The position numbers and the translations under genes were made by a program. From Flavobacterium noncentrifugens (GTDB taxonomy: Bacteria; Bacteroidota; Bacteroidia; Flavobacteriales; Flavobacteriaceae): a DNA stretch of 64,000 nucleotides. Shown in pieces: positions 14,559 to 23,484 of this stretch (positions are counted from its first letter, which is position 1; every line of letters begins with the position of its first letter). A model generated the notes under the pieces. The model did no database searches, was not told where the DNA came from, and saw only the letters and a list, made by a program, of their open reading frames with translations. The stretch lies in NCBI RefSeq assembly GCF_900100375.1, contig NZ_FNEZ01000001.1, positions 248,001-312,000 on the forward strand. Direction: 5' to 3'.

Positions 14559-16043
14559 TTATTTTAAGAAATCAATAGATATTTTGTTTTTTTCAAGGTA
14601 TTCGTTTTCTGACGCGAGGTCGTAGGCTGTTTCTTTCATATCGGTAACGGCTTCTTTTTTTGCCCCAGATTCGATCAGGAATTTCAAGATTGAATCGTCT
14701 TTTGCGGTCAGCGCCGCTTTGTGCAGCGCCGTCAAACCATCTTTATTTTTTGCATTGATGTCGCCTTTAAAACGCGAAATGTCCTTTAGCAAAGATAAAT
14801 CGTTTTGGGCGACTGCCAAATGGTATAATGTGTTTCCGTTTTTTTGCGGCACGACCACATTCAGTCCTTTTTCCTGCAGCATTTTTAATTTGGCTTCAAA
14901 CGCTTCTTTCTTTTGGGAATTGTATGATTGTATCAGGTAATACGCGAGATTGTCTCCGTTTGCATCAGTAATTTTGACATCAGCTCCTTTTTTGAGCAGC
15001 AGATCTACAATTTGCGGTGTATTGTTTTTAACGGCAAATGCCAATGCTGAAACGCCTTTTTTATTTTTCTGATTGAGGTCTTTGGTTTTTGACGCCAACA
15101 GTTCGATGACCTGCGGATCATTATTAGCTGAAGCCGCATTCATGAAAATCGTATTTCCGTCGTTGTCTGCACGATTCAAATCAACACCTTTACCTAAAAA
15201 ATAGTTGATGATCTCGAGTTGCTTTTCTTTTCTGACAATCGCATGAAGCGTGGTTTCACCATTTTTTCCAATGGCCGTCGGTTTAATTCTGAGGCTTTCA
15301 AGATATTGATATGTTTCGAGCGTATTTGAAGTACTTCTTGTTCCCTGGCTTGCAAAAATCATCGCGTTGTCATTGAATTTTACGCCTTTTTCAACCAATG
15401 TTTTCAAGGTGATGAGATTTCCTGTTTTTGCAGCGTAGTTAAACGCCGTGTTTCCATTGGAGTCGACACTTTTAAGGTCAAGCCCTTTCGAAACAAAATA
15501 ATTGATCAATGAGAAATCAGTATCATAAAGAGCAGCCAACAGCAAGGCATTTGCACCATCATGATCAACGTCCTTTTTAAGATTCGCACCGTGAGCCAGG
15601 CAAAAATCATAAACTTTGGTATTCGTTTGTCCCGATGAGGCAGCGAAATTCAGAACCGTGTAGCCTTTGTCGTCTAGCAAATCTGTCTTTGCACCTTTAT
15701 CCAACAAATACTGCATGAGCCCGACATTGCCTTTATAGGCAGCCCAAAAAATATAAGTGCGTCCGTCATGTGTGACTTTATTAACTTCATTGCCCTTTTG
15801 TGCCAATAAAAATTTGATGCTTTCATCAGGCGCCTGCTCTAAAATCGCATAAACAGTAGCATCGAAAGCGTTGCTATTCAATTGTGCCGGATCGTTTCCT
15901 TTTTTGATTTCGCTTTCTATCGTTGGGCGATCTGGTTTGGACTTCCAGTAATTTCGATCGAGAAAAACATTTTTCTGTGCCGAGGCTGCGAACGACAGCA
16001 ATAGTAGTAAAGCTATAAAAAAAGATTTGATGTTTTTAAGCAT
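14559..16043 (-). CDS. Secreted ankyrin-repeat protein
   Basis: A 494-residue protein beginning at MLKNIKSFFIALLLLLSFAASAQ (cleavage before KNVF); the upstream in-frame start at 16085 is rejected because it puts 14 unlikely residues before the signal peptide. The mature protein is built of about twelve ankyrin repeats of 33 residues, with recurrent patterns such as DGRTYIFWAAYKGNVGLMQYLLDKGA, GNTAFNYAAKTGN and DGLTALHKAALTAKDDSILKFLIESGA. Ankyrin repeats mediate protein binding; here the partner would be periplasmic. It is first in an operon with DUF2271 (2-bp gap) and the PepSY-flavodoxin reductase, so it may bind or protect these. Its precise role is unknown. Confidence 0.88.
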   Translation of the reverse strand: MLKNIKSFFIALLLLLSFAASAQKNVFLDRNYWKSKPDRPTIESEIKKGNDPAQLNSNAFDATVYAILEQAPDESIKFLLAQKGNEVNKVTHDGRTYIFWAAYKGNVGLMQYLLDKGAKTDLLDDKGYTVLNFAASSGQTNTKVYDFCLAHGANLKKDVDHDGANALLLAALYDTDFSLINYFVSKGLDLKSVDSNGNTAFNYAAKTGNLITLKTLVEKGVKFNDNAMIFASQGTRSTSNTLETYQYLESLRIKPTAIGKNGETTLHAIVRKEKQLEIINYFLGKGVDLNRADNDGNTIFMNAASANNDPQVIELLASKTKDLNQKNKKGVSALAFAVKNNTPQIVDLLLKKGADVKITDANGDNLAYYLIQSYNSQKKEAFEAKLKMLQEKGLNVVVPQKNGNTLYHLAVAQNDLSLLKDISRFKGDINAKNKDGLTALHKAALTAKDDSILKFLIESGAKKEAVTDMKETAYDLASENEYLEKNKISIDFLK

Positions 16044-16170
16044 GATCATTTTATTGGTTATTATTCCTGCACGAAAATCGGGCATCGCAAAATTAACAAG
16101 AATGATTCTAAATAAAAAGATAAATGATACTTAAATTCAAGATTTGTTTAAAGGATTTGAATTGACTCCA

Positions 16171-16208
16171 AAAAAAAACCGCAAACTCTGTTTAAGAGAT
16201 TGCGGTTT
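16171..16208 (-). terminator. Terminator of the tRNA operon
   Basis: The stem AAACCGCAA (16176-16184) pairs with TTGCGGTTT (16200-16208); on the minus strand it is followed by a run of T. It lies just past tRNA-Leu. Confidence 0.85.
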
Positions 16209-16215
16209 AAACTTG

Positions 16216-16301
16216 TACTCAGAGCGGGACTTGAACCCGCACGAACATTGCTGTTCACTGGATTTTAAGTCCAGCGTGTCTACCAATTTCACCATCCGAG
16301 C
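16216..16301 (-). tRNA. tRNA-Leu (TAA anticodon)
   Basis: The 86-nt gene folds with acceptor GCTCGGA / TCTGAGT (two G-T pairs) and discriminator A. The D arm contains GGTAGACA, the anticodon stem CTGGA / TCCAG brackets TTAAA with anticodon TAA, and there is a variable arm between (GAACAGCAATGTTC, as in type II tRNAs). The T arm is GCGGG TTCAAGT CCCGC. CCA is not encoded. It is the second gene of a two-tRNA unit. Confidence 0.95.
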
Positions 16302-16317
16302 ATACTGGACTTCATGG

Positions 16318-16390
16318 AGCGAAAAACGGGGCTCGAACCCGCGACCTCGACCTTGGCAAGGTCGCGCTCTACCAACTGAGCTATTTTCGC
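16318..16390 (-). tRNA. tRNA-Gly (GCC anticodon)
   Basis: The 73-nt gene has acceptor GCGAAAA / TTTTCGC with discriminator T. The D arm is AGCTCAGTTGGTAGAGC, the anticodon stem CGACC / GGTCG holds GCC, and the T arm is GCGGG TTCGAGC CCCGT. CCA is not encoded. It is transcribed first, 16 bp ahead of tRNA-Leu. Confidence 0.95.
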
Positions 16391-16434
16391 ATAATTTTAA
16401 AGAACTGCGCTACAGTTATCCTGTAATGCGGAGG

Positions 16435-16464
16435 CAAATTTAATACATTAATTCAAAAATGCAA
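16435..16464 (-). promoter_or_regulatory. Promoter of the tRNA-Gly / tRNA-Leu unit
   Basis: On the minus strand TTG (16464-16462), 19 nt, then TAAATTTG (16442-16435) matches the Bacteroidota consensus TTG-N17-23-TAnnTTTG, about 45 nt before the first tRNA. The rest of the gap up to mutS (16530) shows nothing coding. Confidence 0.7.
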
Positions 16465-16529
16465 GCATTTTCAACAAAAAAATATTTCACAAAAGATAAT
16501 CTTCTGATTCCGTAACTGTTAAAAATAAA

Positions 16530-19136
16530 TTACTTTTTTGTAAGCATTCTTTTGATCTCATTCAACTTCATCAAAGCCTCAACCGGCGTCAAAGTATTGA
16601 TGTCTAAGTTCAGGATTTCTTCTTTGATTTCTTCCAGAAGTGGATCGTCGAGGTTGAAAAAACTCATCTGCATGTCTTCTTTAGCTGATTTGATTCCGTT
16701 TAATGCTTCTCCTGAATGGTCTTTTTCTAGTTTTTTCAGCAATTTTTGCGCTTTTAAAATCACCGTTTGTGGCATTCCGGCCATTTTTGCAACATGAATT
16801 CCGAAACTGTGTGCGCTTCCACCTTCAACGAGTTTTCGGATGAAAAGCACATTGTCTTTCAATTCCTTTACAGAAACATTGAAGTTTTTGATGCGCGGCA
16901 AAATATCGGTCATTTCATTGAGTTCATGGTAATGCGTTGCGAACAACGTTTTCGGCCCTGATGGATGCTGGTGCAAATACTCCGCAATCGCCCACGCAAT
17001 CGAAATGCCGTCATACGTGCTCGTTCCGCGTCCGATTTCATCTAATAAAACCAAACTTCTTTCCGAAATATTGTTCAGGATCGATGCCGTTTCATTCATC
17101 TCAACCATAAAAGTTGATTCGCCCATCGAAATATTATCCGACGCGCCTACTCTGGTAAAAATCTTATCGACTACGCCCATCCGCACGCTGTCCGCCGGAA
17201 CAAAACTTCCCATCTGCGCCAGCAGTACAATTAACGCCGTTTGCCTCAAAATCGCCGATTTACCCGACATATTCGGGCCGGTAATCATAATGATTTGTTG
17301 GGTTTCGCGGTCTAAATACACATCATTTGCAATATACGGAGTTCCAACAGGCAGTTGTTTTTCAATCACCGGATGGCGGCCATTTTTAATTTCGAGTTCG
17401 AAAGTATCGTCAAGTTCCGGGCAAACATACTTGTTTTCGATCGCCAATTGCGTGAACGACGTCAAACAATCGAGTTGTGCAATTAAGTTCGCGTTGAGCT
17501 GCACCGGCTTGATATAAGTCGAAATCCACGATACCAATTGTTCGAACAATTCGACTTCCAATTTGTATATTTTTTCTTCTGCACCGAGGATTTTGGTTTC
17601 GTATTCTTTGAGTTCTTCGGTAATGTAACGTTCGGCATTGACCAAAGTCTGCTTCCTGATCCACTGGGTCGGCACTTTGTCTTTATGGGAATTTCTTACC
17701 TCTATATAATATCCAAAAACATTGTTGAACGAAATTTTTAGAGAGGAAATTCCGGTCGCAGCCGATTCACGCGCTTCAATGCCTTCGAGATATTCTTTCC
17801 CCGAAGTCGAAATCGCACGCAAATCATCCAATTCGGCATTCACACCTTTCGCAATCGCATGGCCTTTTGAAATCGCAACCGGCGCTTCTGGATTCAAAGT
17901 CGTTTTGATCTTTTCGCGCAGCAATTCGCAACTGTGCAGGCTGTCGCCGATGGTTTTCACCGCTTCATTTGCACTTTCGAGCGCCAATGTTTTTACCGGA
18001 ATGATCGCGTCCAACGAATCCTTTAAATAAACCACTTCGCGCGGACTCACTTTTCCTGCGGCGATTTTCGAGATCAATCGTTCCAAATCTGAAATTTGTT
18101 TGATCTGGTTTTGGATGCTTTTTAAAACCTCGGGATTAGTTTTCAGATAATCCACAACTTCGTGCCGGCTCCTGATTTTCGCTGCATCTTTAAGTGGCAA
18201 AGCCAACCAGCGCTTGAGCAAACGGCCGCCCATTGGCGAAAGCGTTCGATCGATCACATCCAATAAAGTCACTGCATTCGGATTGTAACTGTGGTATAAT
18301 TCCAGGTTTCGTATCGTAAATCGATCCATCCAGACATAAGCATCTTCAGCAATACGCTGGATCGCGGTAATATGTTGCAGTTTGTTGTGTTGTGTTTCCG
18401 ACAAATAGTACAAAATCGCACCCGAAGCAATAATGCCTTCCGACATGTCTTCGATCCCGAAACCTTTTAACGAAATTGTCTGGAAATGATTCGTCAGTTT
18501 TTCAAGCGCAAAATCTTCTTTGTAAACCCAGTCTTCGAGATAAAAGTTGTGGTAATCTTCTCCGAAAGTGTCTTTAAAATCGCTTTTGTTGGTTTTCGGA
18601 ATCAAAACTTCGCTCGGATTAAAATTCTGCAACAGCTTGTCAATATATTCCTCGTTCCCCTGAGTCGTTAAAAATTCGCCAGTCGAAACATCAAGAAAGG
18701 AAATTCCTATAATTTTCTTACCAAAGTAAATGGAAGCCAGGAAGTTATTCGATTTCGATTGTAAAACCTCATCGTTCATCGAAACGCCTGGAGTCACGAG
18801 CTCGGTCACACCGCGCTTCACAATCGTCTTGGTCATTTTTGGATCTTCGAGCTGGTCGCAAATCGCCACGCGCAATCCGGCTTTGACGAGTTTTGGCAAA
18901 TAGGTATTTAAGGAATGATGCGGAAATCCGGCCAAAGTCGTTTCTGTTTCGGAACCCGCGCCACGCTTAGTTAAAACGATTCCGAGAATTTTCGAAGCAC
19001 GAACCGCATCTTCTCCGAAAGTCTCATAAAAATCGCCCACGCGAAACAACAAACAGGCATCGGGATACTTTCGCTTGATCTCGTTGTATTGCTTCATTAA
19101 CGGAGTTTCTTTCACTTCTTTTTCCTTGGCTGCCAA
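16530..19136 (-). CDS. mutS: DNA mismatch repair ATPase MutS
   Basis: An 868-residue MutS, the protein that recognises base mismatches and starts repair with MutL. The N-terminal mismatch-reading domain carries the conserved Phe-x-Glu as FYETFGEDA (near residue 40). The ATPase domain holds Walker [14 protein letters not shown], the following STFMVEM segment, Walker [17 protein letters not shown], and [10 protein letters not shown]. Length is usual. The best start, by its [14 protein letters not shown]-terminus, is a TTG codon at 19136; the next ATG would remove 13 residues but keep the core. The gene stands alone, upstream of the tRNA unit on the same strand. Confidence 0.95.
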   Translation of the reverse strand: MAAKEKEVKETPLMKQYNEIKRKYPDACLLFRVGDFYETFGEDAVRASKILGIVLTKRGAGSETETTLAGFPHHSLNTYLPKLVKAGLRVAICDQLEDPKMTKTIVKRGVTELVTPGVSMNDEVLQSKSNNFLASIYFGKKIIGISFLDVSTGEFLTTQGNEEYIDKLLQNFNPSEVLIPKTNKSDFKDTFGEDYHNFYLEDWVYKEDFALEKLTNHFQTISLKGFGIEDMSEGIIASGAILYYLSETQHNKLQHITAIQRIAEDAYVWMDRFTIRNLELYHSYNPNAVTLLDVIDRTLSPMGGRLLKRWLALPLKDAAKIRSRHEVVDYLKTNPEVLKSIQNQIKQISDLERLISKIAAGKVSPREVVYLKDSLDAIIPVKTLALESANEAVKTIGDSLHSCELLREKIKTTLNPEAPVAISKGHAIAKGVNAELDDLRAISTSGKEYLEGIEARESAATGISSLKISFNNVFGYYIEVRNSHKDKVPTQWIRKQTLVNAERYITEELKEYETKILGAEEKIYKLEVELFEQLVSWISTYIKPVQLNANLIAQLDCLTSFTQLAIENKYVCPELDDTFELEIKNGRHPVIEKQLPVGTPYIANDVYLDRETQQIIMITGPNMSGKSAILRQTALIVLLAQMGSFVPADSVRMGVVDKIFTRVGASDNISMGESTFMVEMNETASILNNISERSLVLLDEIGRGTSTYDGISIAWAIAEYLHQHPSGPKTLFATHYHELNEMTDILPRIKNFNVSVKELKDNVLFIRKLVEGGSAHSFGIHVAKMAGMPQTVILKAQKLLKKLEKDHSGEALNGIKSAKEDMQMSFFNLDDPLLEEIKEEILNLDINTLTPVEALMKLNEIKRMLTKK

Positions 19137-19226
19137 AATTTCTGCGTTTTAAAAATGTGTGAGCGAATTTAAAAATTTTAAAGGGAATAAATCAGTCTAC
19201 AAAAATTAATTTAATTTTAAGAAACA

Positions 19227-19261
19227 TTTGCAAATCCATATAAATTTTTTATATAGATTTG
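19227..19261 (+). promoter_or_regulatory. Promoter of the DUF1573 gene
   Basis: TTTG (19227-19230), a 23-nt spacer and TAGATTTG (19254-19261) match the Bacteroidota -33/-7 consensus; the ATG is 25 nt downstream. Confidence 0.65.
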
Positions 19262-19286
19262 TCCAATAATTTTAATAGAAATTACA

Positions 19287-19754
19287 ATGAAAAAAATATT
19301 TTTGATCGCTGTGTTAACTGTTTTTGGTGTAACTGCTTCAAACGCGCAGGCTAAAAAAACAACTAAAAAAGAAACAACTAAGAAAGAAGTAACTGTAAAA
19401 TCAGATGCTCCTAAAGTAGAAGGTGCCGGAATGGTTTTCGAAAACGAAACGATCGATTACGGAACAATTCCCCACAATGCAGACGGAAAACGTGAATTCG
19501 TTTTCACTAACAACGGTACAAAACCGTTGATCATCACTAACGCTACAGGATCATGCGGTTGTACGGTTCCTACGTATCCAAAAGAGCCTATCGCTCCGGG
19601 TGCAAAAGCGGTTATCGGTGTAAAATATGCTACTGACAGGGTTGGTGCTTTCACAAAAACGGTAACTTTGACTTCTAATGCAGAAGGACAAGCTTCAAAA
19701 GTGCTTACAATTAAAGGAACTGTTTTGGGTGACGAAGCGACTCCAAAAGGATAA
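19287..19754 (+). CDS. DUF1573 domain secreted protein
   Basis: A 155-residue protein with signal peptide MKKIFLIAVLTVFGVTASNAQA, a Lys/Thr-rich linker (residues 23-50) and a DUF1573 domain (about 50-145). This is an immunoglobulin-like ASH-type fold seen in many Bacteroidota. Family features are FENETIDYGTIPHNADGKREFVFTN, the Cys pair in ATGSCGCTVP, and PKEPIAPGAKAVIGVKY. These proteins are thought to be structural or protein-binding modules of the envelope; no enzymatic role is known. It has its own promoter and terminator. Confidence 0.85.
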   Translation: MKKIFLIAVLTVFGVTASNAQAKKTTKKETTKKEVTVKSDAPKVEGAGMVFENETIDYGTIPHNADGKREFVFTNNGTKPLIITNATGSCGCTVPTYPKEPIAPGAKAVIGVKYATDRVGAFTKTVTLTSNAEGQASKVLTIKGTVLGDEATPKG

Positions 19755-19774
19755 TCTCCTTGTTATAAATCTTT

Positions 19775-19804
19775 AAAAGCTTCCTGTTTCAGGGAGCTTT
19801 TTTT
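19775..19804 (+). terminator. Terminator after the DUF1573 gene
   Basis: The stem AAAAGCTTCCTG / CAGGGAGCTTTT has one G-T pair, a TTT loop and a T tail. Confidence 0.85.
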
Positions 19805-19815
19805 ATGTAGAAAAT

Positions 19816-20358
19816 ATGCGAAAATTAGAAAATAGTGAACTCGACCGCAAATCGGTTGAAGATTTTAAGACTTCAGAAAAGACGCCAGTGATTTTGGTTT
19901 TGGATGACATCCGGAGCTTGCACAACATTGGATCAGTTTTCAGAACTGCCGATGCTTTCCTGATTGAGAAAATATATTTGTGCGGCATTACAGCAACACC
20001 GCCAAATAAGGAAATTCACAAAACAGCGCTCGGCGCTACTGAAACGGTCGACTGGGAACATCATGCTGATGTCGTTTCGGTCATCGAAAAATTAAAACAG
20101 GAAAATGTAACCGTTTTCGCGATCGAACAAGTAGAAAATGCGATCATGCTCGACCGGTTTAAAGTTGAAACAGATAAAAAATACGCACTAGTTTTCGGTA
20201 ATGAAGTGTTTGGAGTAGCTCAAAAAGCGATTGCCGTTTGTGATGGATGTATCGAAATTCCGCAGCTTGGAACCAAACATTCCTTAAACATTTCTGTCAG
20301 CGCCGGAATTGTAGTCTGGGATTTATTCAAGCAAATGAGCGAAACGGCGTCAGTTTAA
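19816..20358 (+). CDS. TrmH/SpoU family RNA methyltransferase
   Basis: A 180-residue SPOUT-fold enzyme that 2'-O-methylates ribose in tRNA or rRNA with S-adenosylmethionine. The three SpoU motifs are present: motif 1 DDIRSLHNIGSVFRTADAF (Asn and Arg), motif 2 YALVFGNEVFGV (Gly, Asn and Glu), and motif 3 CIEIPQLGTKHSLNISVSAGIV with the conserved Asn and Ser. It has no N-terminal substrate-binding extension, as in short TrmH-like proteins. The target nucleotide cannot be told. Its 3' end overlaps the convergent folK-dNK gene by 9 bases. Confidence 0.9.
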   Translation: MRKLENSELDRKSVEDFKTSEKTPVILVLDDIRSLHNIGSVFRTADAFLIEKIYLCGITATPPNKEIHKTALGATETVDWEHHADVVSVIEKLKQENVTVFAIEQVENAIMLDRFKVETDKKYALVFGNEVFGVAQKAIAVCDGCIEIPQLGTKHSLNISVSAGIVVWDLFKQMSETASV

Positions 20359-21483
20359 TTTTTTCCGGATTTCTTCAAGGATAAACGCATAATCCGATTG
20401 GTTTTTGACAAAATCTTTCTCCGAAACATCGATGATCAATACGTTTAAATCGGTTTGGGATTTGATGTAATCGAGATACCCTTTGTTGATCTTATCGAGA
20501 TATTCTGCCGGAATTTCCTGCTCGTAGCTTCTTCCGCGGCGGCGGATATTTTCCAAAAGCCTGTCGGTATTCTGGTACAAATAAATGTACAAATCGGGCT
20601 TCGGCATTTCCTTGTAAATAATTTCGAACAGCTTTCTGTACAAACGGTATTCGTCATCGGTCAGCGTCACTTTTGCAAAAATCAGCGATTTGAAAATATG
20701 GTAATCGGCAATGATAAAATCCTTAAAAAGATCAAATTGCGCCAAATCATCGGAGATTTGCTGGTAGCGATCGGCCAGGAATGACATCTCCAGCGGAAAT
20801 GCATAACGGTTCTGGTCTTCATAAAACATTGGCAAAAACGGATTGTCGGCAAAGCGTTCCAAAACGGTTTTCGCATTAAAATCTTCGGCAATCTTATTGG
20901 CCAATGTCGTCTTCCCTGCTCCGATATTTCCTTCGATGGCAATGTGATTTACTTTTTCGATGCCGACTTTCTGCAACGGAAAATCGAGTTCCTGAACGAC
21001 TTTGCAGTTGCTTTTATCTTCAGATGCTTTAAGCAATTCGGGCAAATATTTCTGTAAGATCGGATGGCGCCAGTCGAGGTTTAAATCGCGCATTGGTAAC
21101 AGCACAAACATGCGTTCCTGCATCAGCGGATGCGGCACTGTTAAATTTTCGGTTTCGATAATGTCTTCATCAAATGCAATGACATCAATGTCGATAATGC
21201 GTTGTTGATAACCATCGGCTTCATAACGGATCCTGCCGAGTTTTTTCTCCGCTTCAAGCGATTTCTCCAGAATTTCATGCGCCGATTGGTCGGTATGGAT
21301 CATCAAAGCACAATTGTAAAACGAATCGCTTTCAAAACCCCACGAGGGCGTTTCATACAATTTGGAGATTTTCACAACCGTACCTACTTCATTATGAATA
21401 CATTCGACCGCCGCCTGGATATTCTCCAGACGGTCGCCCTGGTTGCTACCAATCGCTAAAATGACCTGATGTTGCCGACTCAT
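20350..21483 (-). CDS. folK: HPPK-deoxynucleoside kinase fusion
   Basis: A 377-residue two-domain protein. Residues 1-165 are 6-hydroxymethyl-7,8-dihydropterin pyrophosphokinase (folate synthesis): LAIGSNQGDR, the catalytic RIIDIDVIAFD and PHPLMQERMFVL. Residues 178-377 are a deoxynucleoside kinase of the dAK/dGK type: P-loop EGNIGAGKTT, the ERFADNPFL substrate segment, DYHIFKSLIF and the lid RRRGRSYEQEI. It salvages deoxynucleosides. Both sets of catalytic residues look intact, so both functions are expected. The ATG at 21483 is preferred over an upstream GTG at 21492. The same fusion recurs in other Flavobacteriia. Which deoxynucleoside is preferred is unknown. Confidence 0.93.
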   Translation of the reverse strand: MSRQHQVILAIGSNQGDRLENIQAAVECIHNEVGTVVKISKLYETPSWGFESDSFYNCALMIHTDQSAHEILEKSLEAEKKLGRIRYEADGYQQRIIDIDVIAFDEDIIETENLTVPHPLMQERMFVLLPMRDLNLDWRHPILQKYLPELLKASEDKSNCKVVQELDFPLQKVGIEKVNHIAIEGNIGAGKTTLANKIAEDFNAKTVLERFADNPFLPMFYEDQNRYAFPLEMSFLADRYQQISDDLAQFDLFKDFIIADYHIFKSLIFAKVTLTDDEYRLYRKLFEIIYKEMPKPDLYIYLYQNTDRLLENIRRRGRSYEQEIPAEYLDKINKGYLDYIKSQTDLNVLIIDVSEKDFVKNQSDYAFILEEIRKKLN

Positions 21484-21522
21484 ATTAACCACAAATTAAC
21501 TAAAAGAATTTTAGAATAGGAG

Positions 21523-21530
21523 TATATTTG
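21523..21530 (+). promoter_or_regulatory. Possible -7 box for sppA
   Basis: TATATTTG matches TAnnTTTG 80 nt before the sppA ATG; no clear -33 element is seen. Confidence 0.4.
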
Positions 21531-21610
21531 CGCCGACTGTTAATAAATTTATTTTGGCGTGCCAAATGTAACAATCACAGTCTTTTCGAAACTTATTACA
21601 AAAAAATACC

Positions 21611-23374
21611 ATGAGATTTTTAGGAAACATTTTATCTACAATTATAGGCTTGTTTATTTTTTGCATGCTGTTCTTTTTCGGGATTGTTTTGATCGCTGCG
21701 ATTGCGGGCAGCGGTTCCGATACGGTTTCGGTGAAAAGCAATTCGGTTATCGAACTCGATTTGTCGCAAGTCACGAATGATTATGCCGGAAAATTCAACT
21801 ACAAGGATTTTGACTATTTTGAAACGCGCCACGATGGTTTATCAGATGTAATCAAAGCAATTAAAGCTGCAAAAACCGACAACAACATCAAAGGAATTTC
21901 AATCCTGAATGACAATTCTTCCCTCGGAATGGCACAAAGCAAAGCGCTTCGCGATGCGCTTGAAGATTTTAAAACATCGCACAAATTCGTTTATGCTTAC
22001 GCTAATTCGTATACGCAAAAAGAATATTACCTGAATTCGGTTGCCAGTCTCGTGTACCTGAACCCAATTGGCGACATGGAATTTAAAGGTTTATCTTCTG
22101 AATTAATGTTCTTTAAAGATTTACAGGACAAAACAGGAATTAAAATGGAAGTCATCCGACATGGAAAATACAAAAGTGCCGTTGAGCCGTTTTTAGAAAA
22201 TAAAATGAGCGACGCCAATCGTGAACAAGTCACGTCTTTACTCAATTCGGTTTGGGCTTCGGTCGCGGCCGATATTTCAAAAAGCCGCAACATTCCGGTT
22301 GAAAAACTCAATGAAATTGCAAACGGCCTGACTGCGCGCACGCCGGAATTGGCAAAAGCCGAAAATTTAGTCGACAAGATCGCTTATGAAGATGTATATC
22401 ACGAAGACATTAGAAAAATGCTAAAAGTCGGAAAAGATGAAGCATACAACACGATCAAAATCCTCGATTATGCCGAAAATGCAGCAACGACTTCTTCAGA
22501 TTTCAGTTCTAAAGACAGGATCGCGATCATATACGCACAAGGAGAAATCGGGCGTGGCGAAGGCGACATCAGCACGATTGGTGAAGGTTCGATGCGACGC
22601 TCTTTACAGGAAGCGCGACGCGATGAAAATGTAAAAGCAATTGTGTTGAGAATCGATTCTCCGGGCGGCGATGCACTAACATCAGACCTGATCTGGCGCG
22701 AGATCGAAATCACTAAAAAAATAAAACCGGTTGTCGTTTCTATGGGAAATCTTGCCGCTTCTGGCGGATATTATATTGCTTGTAATGCGAACAGGATTTT
22801 TGCAGAGAACAATACAATCACAGGCTCAATCGGCGTTTTCGGGATTTTGCCGAATTTTTCTGAATTGTCTACTAAAATCGGAATCCATACCGAGAAAGTC
22901 AGCACGCATGAAAATGCAGCCGATTACAGTCCGTTTTCGCCATTGGATGAAAAGTTCAGAAACGTAACCCAGGAAGGTGTTGAAAGAATCTACACGACAT
23001 TCGTAAGCCGCGTGGCACAAGGCCGAAAAATGGATTTTGCAAGGGTAGATTCAATCGGGCAAGGCCGTGTTTGGGCGGGTTCGCAAGCGATCAAAATCGG
23101 ACTTGTAGATGAGATCGGCGGAATGGACAAAGCCGTGAAATATGCCGCAGGATTGGTAAAATCCAAAAATTACCGCACCCAGAATTATCCGGAATATGAA
23201 AAAGACCTGCGTGATTTGCTTGGAAACCTTGGCGTTCCGTTTTTAAAATCCAAAGAAAATATGATCCGTGAAGAAATCGGCGAAACCAATTACAAACTTT
23301 GGGAACAATTGAAAAAAGCAAGCAACAAATCCGGAATTCAGGCTTGTATGCCATTCGAAATCAGCATCAATTAA
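21611..23374 (+). CDS. sppA: Signal peptide peptidase SppA, long form
   Basis: A 587-residue inner-membrane serine protease that degrades cleaved signal peptides. An N-terminal membrane helix (about residues 5-35) is followed by two tandem SppA-type domains, as in the 67-kDa form. The Ser-Lys dyad is visible: Lys188 in HGKYKSAVEPF of the N-terminal domain and Ser384 in MGNLAASGGYYIA of the C-terminal domain. The oxyanion and substrate groove segments LRIDSPGGDAL and TGSIGVFGILPN follow the family. Its catalytic core faces the periplasm. The gene is divergent from folK-dNK and precedes an AsmA-like gene on the same strand. Confidence 0.93.
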   Translation: MRFLGNILSTIIGLFIFCMLFFFGIVLIAAIAGSGSDTVSVKSNSVIELDLSQVTNDYAGKFNYKDFDYFETRHDGLSDVIKAIKAAKTDNNIKGISILNDNSSLGMAQSKALRDALEDFKTSHKFVYAYANSYTQKEYYLNSVASLVYLNPIGDMEFKGLSSELMFFKDLQDKTGIKMEVIRHGKYKSAVEPFLENKMSDANREQVTSLLNSVWASVAADISKSRNIPVEKLNEIANGLTARTPELAKAENLVDKIAYEDVYHEDIRKMLKVGKDEAYNTIKILDYAENAATTSSDFSSKDRIAIIYAQGEIGRGEGDISTIGEGSMRRSLQEARRDENVKAIVLRIDSPGGDALTSDLIWREIEITKKIKPVVVSMGNLAASGGYYIACNANRIFAENNTITGSIGVFGILPNFSELSTKIGIHTEKVSTHENAADYSPFSPLDEKFRNVTQEGVERIYTTFVSRVAQGRKMDFARVDSIGQGRVWAGSQAIKIGLVDEIGGMDKAVKYAAGLVKSKNYRTQNYPEYEKDLRDLLGNLGVPFLKSKENMIREEIGETNYKLWEQLKKASNKSGIQACMPFEISIN

Positions 23375-23414
23375 TTATTTCTGATTCAAAAATAAACATC
23401 CTAAAATTATGATA

Positions 23415-23448
23415 AAAGTGCGGTAAATTTCAATATTTATCGCACTTT
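23415..23448 (+). terminator. Hairpin between sppA and the AsmA-like gene
   Basis: AAAGTGCGGTAAAT pairs with ATTTATCGCACTTT (one G-T pair) around a 6-nt loop. The following TTTGTCGTT is only partly T-rich, so it is a weak terminator or a regulatory hairpin. A -7-like TAAATTTG follows at 23454-23461. Confidence 0.6.
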
Positions 23449-23484
23449 GTCGTTAAATTTGGCGCAGCTAAACTCCATGCAATC

